Notes under the pieces: generated by a model | What the model was told of the DNA's origin: nothing | What the model saw: only the letters and a program-made list of their open reading frames with translations | Databases searched by the model: none | Position numbers and translations under genes: made by a program | Shown: positions 1 to 6,195 of the stretch, piece after piece | Position numbering within the stretch: the stretch's first letter is position 1 | Layout of the letters: each line of letters opens with the position of its first letter | From: an uncultured Flavobacteriaceae bacterium | GTDB taxonomy: Bacteria; Bacteroidota; Bacteroidia; Flavobacteriales; Flavobacteriaceae | Assembly: GCA_937901915.1 (NCBI GenBank) | Contig: CALGUD010000065.1 | Location: 1 to 13,342, forward strand | Length of the DNA stretch: 13,342 nucleotides | Direction: 5' to 3'

Positions 1-146
1 TGTTCGAGCGCACGCGTGTCGCTGAAGCTTTAGCGTAAGCACAGTCGAGAACTATTACTGTTAGGTTTCCCCCGAACCGTTGGGGGCGCTCAACCTGACA
101 TGTAACTTCACTATTTACCTATATTCACCTTTTTAGACAACCTCGT
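1..146. mobile_element. MITE-like structured intergenic element, copy A (left end outside window)
   Basis: This non-coding stretch after the hisA stop matches copy B at 976-1116. Both share the C-rich hairpin (here 69-74 with 81-86, closed by AGGTT 63-67 and AACCT 92-96), the segment CTGACATGTAA (95-105), and the terminal CCTTTTTAGAC (128-138) followed by AACCTCGTT. The matching left terminus, AGTCTAAAAAGG-like in copy B, would lie upstream of base 1. The tip of the first hairpin carries a 31-nt insert at 11-41 that copy B lacks. The right end touches the hisA stop codon. I see no coding potential. It resembles a miniature inverted-repeat or REP-like element; the mobilising enzyme is unknown. 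Confidence 0.65.
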
Positions 147-872
147 TTATTTTTTAATTACATATTCTTCTAATTGCTTCAATGTTATTCTCCCTTCATA
201 AATAGCTTTTCCTATGATGGTTCCTTCGCAACCTATTTCTGCCAGTTTAGGCAATTCATCAAATGTTGAAATTCCACCGGAAGCTATGAGTTTTAGGTTG
301 TGAACGTTTTTCAATATTTTCTCATACAATTCAAAGGAAGGCCCTTGTAACATTCCATCCTTGCTTATATCAGTACAAATCACATATTGCATTCCTTCAG
401 TTACATAACTTTTTATAAAAGGGATTAATTCTTCTTCGGATTCTTCCTGCCAGCCACTTACAGCTATTTTTTCATTGTTTGCATCGGCTCCAAGTATTAT
501 TTTATCACTTCCAAATTTTGCTAACCAGCTTTTAAAAACATCAGGGCTTTTAACTGCAATACTTCCACCGGTAACCTGGCTGGCACCACATTCAAAAGCA
601 ATCTTTAAATCTTCATCCGTTTTTAATCCGCCCCCAAAATCAATTTTCAGTGAGGTTTTTGTAGCAATCAGTTCTAAAACCTTATGATTGACAATATGTT
701 TGCTTTTTGCACCATCTAAATCAACCAAATGCAAATAATTGATCCCGTGAGCTTCAAACTCTTTGGCTACCTCTAAAGGACTTTCATTGTATATTTTTTT
801 GGTATTGTAATCGCCTTTTGAAAGACGTACACATTTACCATCTATGATATCTATTGCCGGTATTATTCTCAT
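147..872 (-). CDS. hisA: ProFAR isomerase (HisA)
   Basis: 1-(5-phosphoribosyl)-5-[(5-phosphoribosylamino)methylideneamino]imidazole-4-carboxamide isomerase, the fourth step of histidine biosynthesis: a cytosolic (beta/alpha)8 barrel performing an Amadori rearrangement. At 241 residues it has normal family length. It opens with MRIIPAIDIIDGKCVRL; Asp8 is the expected catalytic base and Asp130 in GADAN the catalytic acid. Phosphate-binding loops are FGGGL (79-83), TGGS (101-104), ASGGIS (197-202) and GKAIYEG (221-227), and TDISKDGMLQG (167-177) is typical of HisA. The N-terminus fits the family with nothing upstream, so ATG at 872 is secure. It is separated from hisH by 250 bp of repeats, so it may be partly independent (see the weak promoter at 943-972). 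HisF is the expected next gene, left of the window. Confidence 0.97.
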   Translation of the reverse strand: MRIIPAIDIIDGKCVRLSKGDYNTKKIYNESPLEVAKEFEAHGINYLHLVDLDGAKSKHIVNHKVLELIATKTSLKIDFGGGLKTDEDLKIAFECGASQVTGGSIAVKSPDVFKSWLAKFGSDKIILGADANNEKIAVSGWQEESEEELIPFIKSYVTEGMQYVICTDISKDGMLQGPSFELYEKILKNVHNLKLIASGGISTFDELPKLAEIGCEGTIIGKAIYEGRITLKQLEEYVIKK

Positions 873-878
873 TTTCTA

Positions 879-907
879 AAGTTAGAAGTTAGAAGTACGA
901 AGCTTCT
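879..907. repeat. GTTAGAA tandem remnant with small inverted repeat
   Basis: GTTAGAA occurs twice in tandem (881-887 and 888-894). AGAAG (891-895) and CTTCT (903-907) can form a short hairpin. It lies directly upstream of the hisA start on the transcribed side. Similar GTTAGAA runs are, from memory, common between genes in flavobacteria. No function is visible. Confidence 0.45.
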
Positions 908-942
908 GATTTATTTTTTCTTTACTGTTCTGATCGATGATA

Positions 943-972
943 CAAATATTAAAACTATTTCATTCTCCCCAA
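943..972 (-). promoter_or_regulatory. Weak candidate internal promoter for hisA
   Basis: Read on the minus strand, TTG (972-970) is followed after 19 nt by AATATTTG (950-943). This matches the Bacteroidetes -33 TTG and, with one mismatch, the -7 TAnnTTTG consensus at the right spacing. It starts 4 bp outside the left end of element copy B and about 70 bp before hisA. In such AT-rich DNA a chance match is quite possible. Confidence 0.25.
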
Positions 973-975
973 GAA

Positions 976-1116
976 GCTGTCTAAAAAGGCACTAAGGTGT
1001 CAGTTCGAGCGCAGTCGAGAACTACAACAACCTGTTTTAATTAGGTTTCCCCCGAAGCGTCGGGGGCGCTCAACCTGACATGTAAATTTATATTCACCTT
1101 TTTAGACAACCTCGTT
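976..1116. mobile_element. MITE-like structured intergenic element, copy B (complete)
   Basis: A 141-bp non-coding element between hisH and hisA with 14-bp terminal inverted repeats differing at one base: GCTGTCTAAAAAGG (976-989) against the complement of 1097-1110. Inside, TGTCAG (998-1003) pairs with CTGACA (1075-1080). This encloses a hairpin around the TTCGAG/CTCGA motif (1003-1022) and a C-rich hairpin, CCCCCG (1049-1054) with CGGGGG (1061-1066), extended by AGGTT/AACCT (1043-1047, 1072-1076). The two halves are themselves related: TGTCAGTTCGAGCGC on the plus strand and TGTCAGGTTGAGCGC on the minus strand. The right end lies 6 bp from the hisH stop. Copy A has the same right end and C-rich arm. 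Confidence 0.7.
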
Positions 1117-1122
1117 AGGTAT

Positions 1123-1770
1123 CTATAACTTCAAAAAGTTATTTAAAATTTCCTCTCCTGCTTTGCTGCTTTTTTCCGGGTGGAACTGTACCCCGTAAAA
1201 ATTATCTTTTTTCAATGCCGAAGCATACTCAACTCCATAATTGGTGGTTGCTATTGCTTCATCATTCTCAGGAACATAGTAACTATGAACCAAATACATA
1301 TATTCATTTTCAGAAATCCCCTTAAAAAGTTCACTCTTAAGATTTGAAATTTGGTTCCATCCTATCTGTGGAACTTTTACACCATGGTTGAATTTAACTA
1401 CATCTACATCAAAAATGCCCAAGCCTTTTGTGTTGCCTTCTTCACAGTAATCACACATAAGCTGCATACCCAAACAAATTCCCAATACCGGCTGTCTTAA
1501 AGTCGGTATTAAGGTATCTAAGCCAGTCTCAATAAGCTTTTTCATAGCACTGCTTGCTTCTCCCACACCGGGAAAAATCACTTTATCTGCTGCTCTTATT
1601 TCTTCCGGGTCATTAGTTAGAATTGCTTTGTAACCTAGTCGTTGAATTGCGAACATGATACTCTGTATGTTCCCTGCTCCGTAATCAATAATCACAATTG
1701 ACAAGCCCCCTCCGTCTCCCCCTAAAGGGGAGGGATTGCCATTATTTGTGTTTGTTGTATTATTTTTCAT
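1123..1770 (-). CDS. hisH: Imidazole glycerol phosphate synthase glutaminase subunit (HisH)
   Basis: Class I glutamine amidotransferase that hydrolyses glutamine and channels ammonia to HisF, which forms imidazole glycerol phosphate and AICAR. Catalytic residues are visible: Cys99 in GICLGMQLM, His197 and Glu199 in GVQFHPEK; the oxyanion-strand motif PGVG is at 67-70. The conserved family N-terminus, SIVIIDYGAGNIQSI, begins only at residue 24. The first 23 residues are an odd, low-complexity extension containing PSPLGGDGGG, encoded by a C-rich palindromic repeat (1703-1735). Without it the protein would be about 193 residues, the usual length; TTG at 1704-1702 would then be a natural start. 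ATG at 1770 is kept because the frame is open, but the start is uncertain. The gene sits 52 bp after hisB. Confidence 0.95.
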   Translation of the reverse strand: MKNNTTNTNNGNPSPLGGDGGGLSIVIIDYGAGNIQSIMFAIQRLGYKAILTNDPEEIRAADKVIFPGVGEASSAMKKLIETGLDTLIPTLRQPVLGICLGMQLMCDYCEEGNTKGLGIFDVDVVKFNHGVKVPQIGWNQISNLKSELFKGISENEYMYLVHSYYVPENDEAIATTNYGVEYASALKKDNFYGVQFHPEKSSKAGEEILNNFLKL

Positions 1771-1824
1771 ATTCTTATCTAATTTTAAAATACTCCCACC
1801 ATTTGGGGAGGTGGGGAGGGGCTT
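1703..1824. repeat. Pair of inverted C-rich palindromic repeats at the hisB/hisH junction
   Basis: Two related repeats of about 33 bp face each other. Unit 1 (1703-1735, plus orientation) begins AAGCCCCCTCC and carries the stem CTCCCC (1716-1721) with GGGGAG (1727-1732), loop CTAAA. Unit 2 (1824-1792, minus orientation) begins AAGCCCCTCC and carries the stem CCCACC (1795-1800) with GGTGGG (1810-1815). About 56 bp of AT-rich DNA separates them. Unit 2 overlaps the hisB stop codon and unit 1 lies inside the hisH reading frame, so the hisH ATG (1770-1768) is inside the bracketed segment. It may be one inserted unit or two independent insertions. Confidence 0.6.
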
Positions 1825-2956
1825 ATAACATTCCCTTTGTACTCGGTAAAATCATTTTTTCACTATCCCGCTTTACGGCTGCTTTTATAGCTTTTGCAAA
1901 GGCTTTAAAAATAGCTTCTATTTTATGGTGTTCATTATCACCTTCAACTTTTATATTCAAATTTGCCTTAGCACCATCTGTAAAGGACTTAAAAAAGTGA
2001 TAAAACATTTCCGTTGGCATTTTACCGATCATTTCACGTTTAAATTCGGCATCCCAAACCAACCAATTCCTGCCACCAAAATCAATAGCCACTTTTGCAA
2101 GGGAATCATCCATTGGTAAATAAAACCCATAACGTTCTATACCCAGTTTACTTCCTAAGGCTTTACTGAAAACTTCCCCTAAGGCAATGGCAGTGTCTTC
2201 TATTGTATGGTGTTCATCTACCTCCAGGTCTCCTTTAACATTGACAATTAAATCCATTTGTCCGTGACGGGCAATCTGGTCTAACATATGATCAAAAAAA
2301 TCGATCCCTGTACTTATTTCACTTTTGCCTGTTCCATCCAGGTTTAATTTGATATGAATATCTGTTTCGTTGGTGGTCCGCTTTATTTCAGCCACTCTGT
2401 CTTCTAACTTCAGAAATTCATAAATACGTTGCCAATCATTGGTTTCAAGGGCAATAAAAGAGTGTAACTCTTCACTTTTTACAGTAATTTCTGCTGTTCC
2501 CAGGTTTGTATTGTCATTAATAAAAATAGCTTTAGAGCCCAGGTTTTTAGCCAGTTCAACATCCGTAAGCCTGTCACCTATTACAAAAGAATTGGCTAAA
2601 TCATAGGTTGCCGTGAAATATTCAGTTAACAGGCCTGTGTTGGGCTTCCTGGATAATGCATTGTCTTTTGCATATGTTTTATCTATTACGACCTTTTTAA
2701 ATATTACACCTTCATTTTCAAAGGTTTTCATAATGAAATTATGAACGGTCCAAAAAGTGTCTTCGGGAAAACTATCTGTTCCTAATCCATCCTGGTTAGT
2801 TACCATAACAAGTTCATAATCCAATTCATTGGCTATTTTAGACAAATAAGCGAGTGCTTTTGGATAAAAATCCAGCTTTTCGAATGAATCGATTTGTTCA
2901 TCCGCTGGTTCCTTAATAATTGTACCATCACGGTCTATAAATAATACTTTTTTCAT
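1823..2956 (-). CDS. hisB: Bifunctional histidinol-phosphatase / imidazoleglycerol-phosphate dehydratase (HisB)
   Basis: A fusion protein catalysing two non-consecutive steps: dehydration of imidazole glycerol phosphate and dephosphorylation of histidinol phosphate. Residues 1-165 are a HAD phosphatase: nucleophile motif DRDGT (8-12, Asp8 and Asp10), TNQDG (53-57), RKP (103-105) and GDRLTD (127-132). Residues 186-377 are the dehydratase, with the metal-binding histidine motifs FFDHM (220-224), DEHHTIED (247-254) and NEHHKIEA (341-348). The HAD domain lacks the Cys/His zinc-binding loop known in E. coli HisB: the corresponding stretch, VVIDKTYAKDNALSRKP, has no cysteine and no histidine. The 377-residue length is slightly above the 355 of E. 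coli. The start is fixed by the MKKVLFIDRDGT opening and lies only 4 bp after the GIY-YIG gene. The stop overlaps a C-rich repeat. Confidence 0.96.
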   Translation of the reverse strand: MKKVLFIDRDGTIIKEPADEQIDSFEKLDFYPKALAYLSKIANELDYELVMVTNQDGLGTDSFPEDTFWTVHNFIMKTFENEGVIFKKVVIDKTYAKDNALSRKPNTGLLTEYFTATYDLANSFVIGDRLTDVELAKNLGSKAIFINDNTNLGTAEITVKSEELHSFIALETNDWQRIYEFLKLEDRVAEIKRTTNETDIHIKLNLDGTGKSEISTGIDFFDHMLDQIARHGQMDLIVNVKGDLEVDEHHTIEDTAIALGEVFSKALGSKLGIERYGFYLPMDDSLAKVAIDFGGRNWLVWDAEFKREMIGKMPTEMFYHFFKSFTDGAKANLNIKVEGDNEHHKIEAIFKAFAKAIKAAVKRDSEKMILPSTKGML

Positions 2957-2960
2957 AACT

Positions 2961-3275
2961 TTAGTTATGTCCTGAACTCGTTTCAGGACCTTTTATAGTT
3001 GCTTCTATTGTTTTTAATTCAGGATTTAATTGCTTTATTAAATTCCACTTCCATTCTCTATGCCAATTCTTTAACTGTCTTTCTCTTCGTTTAGCTGTTC
3101 TTCTGTCATTAAAAACCTCTACATAAATTAAATCTACTGCATTGTACTTTTTTGTAAACAATGCCCCGCATTTATTTTTATGCTGATTAAGCCTTCTTTT
3201 TATATGAGCAGTATATCCTATATATAATACTGTTCTATTCTTATTTGACAATATGTAAATATAATACTGCTCCAT
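2961..3275 (-). CDS. Single-domain GIY-YIG nuclease (UPF0213/YhbQ-like)
   Basis: Small GIY-YIG family protein of 104 residues inserted between hisC and hisB. The two signature blocks are YIYIL (5-9) and YIG (18-20). Arg27/Arg28 and His32 follow in HIKRRLNQH, then the expected metal-binding glutamate Glu65 in RRERQLKNW and the closing LNPE (83-86). That is the complete set of family landmarks, so the enzyme looks intact. No DNA-recognition domain is attached. The last nine residues, GPETSSGHN, are encoded by a palindrome (2969-2989), and a related palindrome lies just upstream of the start, so the gene appears to be part of a repeat-bracketed unit. There is no link to histidine synthesis; co-transcription follows from position. 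The cellular role of this family is not well established. Confidence 0.88.
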   Translation of the reverse strand: MEQYYIYILSNKNRTVLYIGYTAHIKRRLNQHKNKCGALFTKKYNAVDLIYVEVFNDRRTAKRRERQLKNWHREWKWNLIKQLNPELKTIEATIKGPETSSGHN

Positions 3276-3303
3276 TTTAGAAGTAACTGAAACAAGTTCA
3301 GTT
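2969..3303. mobile_element. GIY-YIG gene bracketed by inverted palindromic repeats
   Basis: The left palindrome (2969-2989) has an 8-bp stem, GTCCTGAA with TTCAGGAC, and loop CTCGT. The right palindrome (3285-3303) has a 7-bp stem, AACTGAA with TTCAGTT, and loop ACAAG. The 15-nt cores are CTGAACTCGTTTCAG (plus strand, 2972-2986) and CTGAACTTGTTTCAG (minus strand, 3301-3287). They differ at one base and are inverted relative to each other, judged by their loops. The left copy encodes the end of the nuclease and the right copy overlaps the hisC stop codon. The unit is about 335 bp. I infer a mobile or repeat-associated unit; no target duplication is evident. Confidence 0.5.
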
Positions 3304-4356
3304 TTCCGAAATTGATAAAAGTACTCTTATCAATTTCTGATTTTCAACATTGGTTCCTACCGTTAATCGTAATGTGTTTTTACATAATGGTTGTGTAGTT
3401 CGGTTTCTAACTACTATTCCCTGTTCGAGTAATTCTTTGTAACGTTTGTTGGCATCATCAACCTTGACAAGCACAAAATTGGCATCGGTAGGATATATCT
3501 TTTTTATAAAACTCACTTCAGTCAACGCTTCCAACAACTTTTCCCTTTCATCTAAAATAGCATCAATTTCGCGTTGTACTTTATCCCGTTTTAATAACCT
3601 TAACAATGCCCTTTCTTGCGTAAGATCATTTATGTTATACGGAGGTTTAATTTTATTTAAAACAGCGATGATCTCTTTGGAGGCATAGCAAATTCCCAGT
3701 CTGATTCCTGCCAGTCCATATGCTTTGGACAAGGTTTGTGTGACTATAAGGTTTGGATAATCATCTAACTTCGTCAGCCAGCTTTCCTGAGATGAAAAAT
3801 CAATATACGCTTCATCAATTACTACCAATCCGTTAAATGAGTTAAGCAATTTTAATACAGGTTCAATTTCAAATGCGTTACCTGACGGATTGTTAGGCGA
3901 GCAGATAAAAACAATTTTTGTTTGCTCATCAATTGTGGATAAAACTTTATCCATATCCGGCTGAAAATTTTCGGTAAGCAATACTTCCCTGTTTTCAATA
4001 ACATTTATGTCAGCTAAAACCCCATACATACCATAAGTAGGTGGAAGTGTAACAACGTTATCTACTTTAGGTTCGCAAAATGCCCTGAAAATAAGATCCA
4101 GAACTTCATCACTGCCATTTCCCAGTAAAATATTCTGGACTTCTAAACCCTTTCGTTGTGCTAAAACTTCTTTTACCTTTTTTTGCTGCGGATCAGGATA
4201 CCGGTTTGCACCATTATCAAACGGATTTTCATTTGCATCAAGAAAAATCATTTCTTTATAAAAATCCTTGAATTCATCTCTTGCCGTCGAATATGGTTTT
4301 AATTGCTTTACATTCTCGCGGATTAAATTATTTATATTAAATCTTGCTGTTTTCAT
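3298..4356 (-). CDS. hisC: Histidinol-phosphate aminotransferase (HisC)
   Basis: PLP-dependent fold-type I aminotransferase that converts imidazole-acetol phosphate and glutamate to histidinol phosphate and 2-oxoglutarate. Visible landmarks are LDANENP (39-45), GNGSDE (79-84), the PNNPSG motif (154-159) that contacts PLP, DEAYIDF (181-187), and the Schiff-base lysine Lys211 in TLSKAYGLAGIRLG, with Arg219 binding the substrate phosphate or PLP. Length is 352 residues, normal for HisC. The start overlaps the hisD stop as ATGA (4356-4353), indicating translational coupling. The last codons and the TGA stop lie inside a palindromic repeat (3285-3303), so the native C-terminus may have been altered slightly. 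Confidence 0.96.
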   Translation of the reverse strand: MKTARFNINNLIRENVKQLKPYSTARDEFKDFYKEMIFLDANENPFDNGANRYPDPQQKKVKEVLAQRKGLEVQNILLGNGSDEVLDLIFRAFCEPKVDNVVTLPPTYGMYGVLADINVIENREVLLTENFQPDMDKVLSTIDEQTKIVFICSPNNPSGNAFEIEPVLKLLNSFNGLVVIDEAYIDFSSQESWLTKLDDYPNLIVTQTLSKAYGLAGIRLGICYASKEIIAVLNKIKPPYNINDLTQERALLRLLKRDKVQREIDAILDEREKLLEALTEVSFIKKIYPTDANFVLVKVDDANKRYKELLEQGIVVRNRTTQPLCKNTLRLTVGTNVENQKLIRVLLSISEN

Positions 4357-5642
4357 AGGCTTTTCAAACTTTTTAATCGCAGCGTTACTGCATTTTTATG
4401 TGCCTGTAACCCTTCGGCTTCTGCCATGAGTTCAATGGCACTCCCTATATTTTTTATTCCTTCTGCCGATATTTTCTGAAAGGTCATGCTTTTGAGAAAA
4501 CTATCTAAATTAACACCACTATACTGTTTTGCATATCCGTTTGTTGGCAGGGTGTGATTTGTTCCTGAGGCATAATCTCCCGCACTTTCGGGCGTATAGT
4601 TACCTATAAACACCGATCCTGCATTAACAATTCCGTTTATATAGAAGTCTTCATTATCAACACAAACAATAAAATGTTCAGGTCCATACTCATTAATTAA
4701 CTCCAAAGCAATTTCATCATTCTCTACATAAATCAGTTTAGAATTTTTAATTGATTCTTGTGCTATATCTTTTCTAGGAAGCGAAAGAAGTTGTATTTCC
4801 ACTTCTCTTTCTACTTCTTCTATTAAACTTTTTGAAGTTGAAACCATGATTACCTGGCTGTCGGTACCGTGTTCGGCCTGTGATAATAAATCAGATGCTA
4901 CAAATGATGCATTTGCAGTATCATCGGCCACAACAAGCAGTTCACTCGGCCCTGCAGGCATGTCAATAGCTACACCGAATTTGGTTGCCAATTGCTTGGC
5001 CACGGTAACATACTGGTTACCGGGGCCGAATATTTTATACACTTTTGGAATTGTTTCTGTCCCGAACGTTAAACCGGCAATAGCTTGAATACCTCCAACT
5101 TTTATAATCTTTGTAACTCCACATAAATTGGCTGTATATAAAATTGCAGGATGTATTTTTCCCTGTTTATCAGGTGGCGAACATAACACAATTTCTGAAC
5201 AACCCGCCAATTTTGCAGGTACGGCCAACATTAAAACAGTTGAAAATAATGGAGCGGTTCCTCCGGGTATATAAACCCCTACTTTCTGGATGGGTCTTTT
5301 TTCCTGCCAGCATTTCACACCATCAACGGTTTCTACCTCTACACGATTTGTTTTTTGTGCAGCATGGAATTTATCAATATTTGATTTTGCTAATTGTATA
5401 GCTTGTTTTAAAGTGTCTGAAACCAATTTTTCTGCTTCTTCAACTTCAGTATTAGTAACTAACAGGTTGCTTAAATTTACTCCATCAAATTTTGTCGTAT
5501 AGTCAGATACGGCACTGTCACCATTTGACAGGATTTCACTAAAAACCTCGTAAACAGTTGATTCAATATCGTCAACTGTTTTTGTTGGCCTTTTTAGAAT
5601 TTCCGGCCAGGTTTCTTTGTTTGGACTATATATTTTTTTCAT
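4353..5642 (-). CDS. hisD: Histidinol dehydrogenase (HisD)
   Basis: Zinc-dependent NAD enzyme performing the last two oxidations, L-histidinol to L-histidinal to L-histidine. Numbered from the ATG at 5663, landmarks are YIPGGTAPLFSTVLM (131-145), FGPGNQYV (212-219), PAGPSELLV (236-244), zinc ligands Gln262 and His265 in SQAEHG, the catalytic pair Glu329-His330 in YGPEH, Asp363 in SAGDYASGTNH, and His422 in LQAHKNAV. All expected catalytic and metal residues are present. Three ATGs are possible (5663, 5660, 5642). I choose 5642 because MKKIYSPNKETW matches the usual family opening and AGAGGA lies about 9 nt upstream; the longer form adds only seven residues. It is coupled to hisC by a 4-bp overlap and follows the GNAT gene after about 77 bp. 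Confidence 0.95.
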   Translation of the reverse strand: MKKIYSPNKETWPEILKRPTKTVDDIESTVYEVFSEILSNGDSAVSDYTTKFDGVNLSNLLVTNTEVEEAEKLVSDTLKQAIQLAKSNIDKFHAAQKTNRVEVETVDGVKCWQEKRPIQKVGVYIPGGTAPLFSTVLMLAVPAKLAGCSEIVLCSPPDKQGKIHPAILYTANLCGVTKIIKVGGIQAIAGLTFGTETIPKVYKIFGPGNQYVTVAKQLATKFGVAIDMPAGPSELLVVADDTANASFVASDLLSQAEHGTDSQVIMVSTSKSLIEEVEREVEIQLLSLPRKDIAQESIKNSKLIYVENDEIALELINEYGPEHFIVCVDNEDFYINGIVNAGSVFIGNYTPESAGDYASGTNHTLPTNGYAKQYSGVNLDSFLKSMTFQKISAEGIKNIGSAIELMAEAEGLQAHKNAVTLRLKSLKSL

Positions 5643-5719
5643 CTGTATTAATCCTCTCATCAAATACTGTGAAGAGATATAATTTTATCAATTTTATACT
5701 CTATTATTTTACTTTACTC

Positions 5720-6145
5720 TTATGAGAATTTCTTTTGAAAATGCAACCCGATTAATTTAAATCCTGCATTTAACCAAAACTTCACTCCTCCTTCATTATT
5801 TACATAACAATTTAATTCAGCAGCCCTGCATCCTATCGATTTTGCATATTCCTCAATCCATGTTATCAGTAATGCACCTATACCCTTTCCCTGATGATCC
5901 GGATGTATGAAAACATTATCCGGTTCAATATGTTTGCCTACATAATACTTGTGTAATATCCATAATCCTGAAATCCCCACCAACTTGTCATCTTCATAAA
6001 CACCTACACATTTATACTGTTGTTGTAACATTTCTTTAATCCTTTCTTCAAGGGTTTCCACAGGAATTTTATCATTAAGCAACCTTAGTAAAGGAATAAT
6101 GGTAAACATTTTATCTTCTGGTATCAGTTCTATTTTATAACTCAT
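5720..6145 (-). CDS. GNAT family N-acetyltransferase in the his operon
   Basis: A 141-residue single-domain GNAT protein, predicted to transfer an acetyl group from acetyl-CoA to an unknown amine. The acetyl-CoA pyrophosphate-binding motif A is clear: VFIHPDHQGKGIG, with the Q-x-x-G-x-G core at 85-90. Motif B is EEYAKSIGCRAAELN (98-112), followed by the NNEGGVKFWLNAGF stretch (116-129) where many GNATs place an active-site tyrosine; this protein has Phe124 and Phe129 there. It lies 50 bp after hisG and before hisD, so it is very probably transcribed with the histidine genes. The substrate cannot be read from sequence. A role with a histidine-pathway metabolite is possible but unsupported beyond position. 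Confidence 0.88.
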   Translation of the reverse strand: MSYKIELIPEDKMFTIIPLLRLLNDKIPVETLEERIKEMLQQQYKCVGVYEDDKLVGISGLWILHKYYVGKHIEPDNVFIHPDHQGKGIGALLITWIEEYAKSIGCRAAELNCYVNNEGGVKFWLNAGFKLIGLHFQKKFS

Positions 6146-6195
6146 AGGGCTTTTATTCTTTTAACACTTGAACCTGGTCTTTTTTACGGACAGGG

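Noticed and set aside
1..1116. CRISPR array from the repeated elements
   Set aside because: Only two unequal copies about 970 bp apart with a gene between them; there is no regular repeat-spacer pattern.
3160..3275. GIY-YIG gene as a homing endonuclease in an intron or intein
   Set aside because: No neighbouring gene is split and no intron or intein motifs are present; hisC and hisB are each intact on either side.
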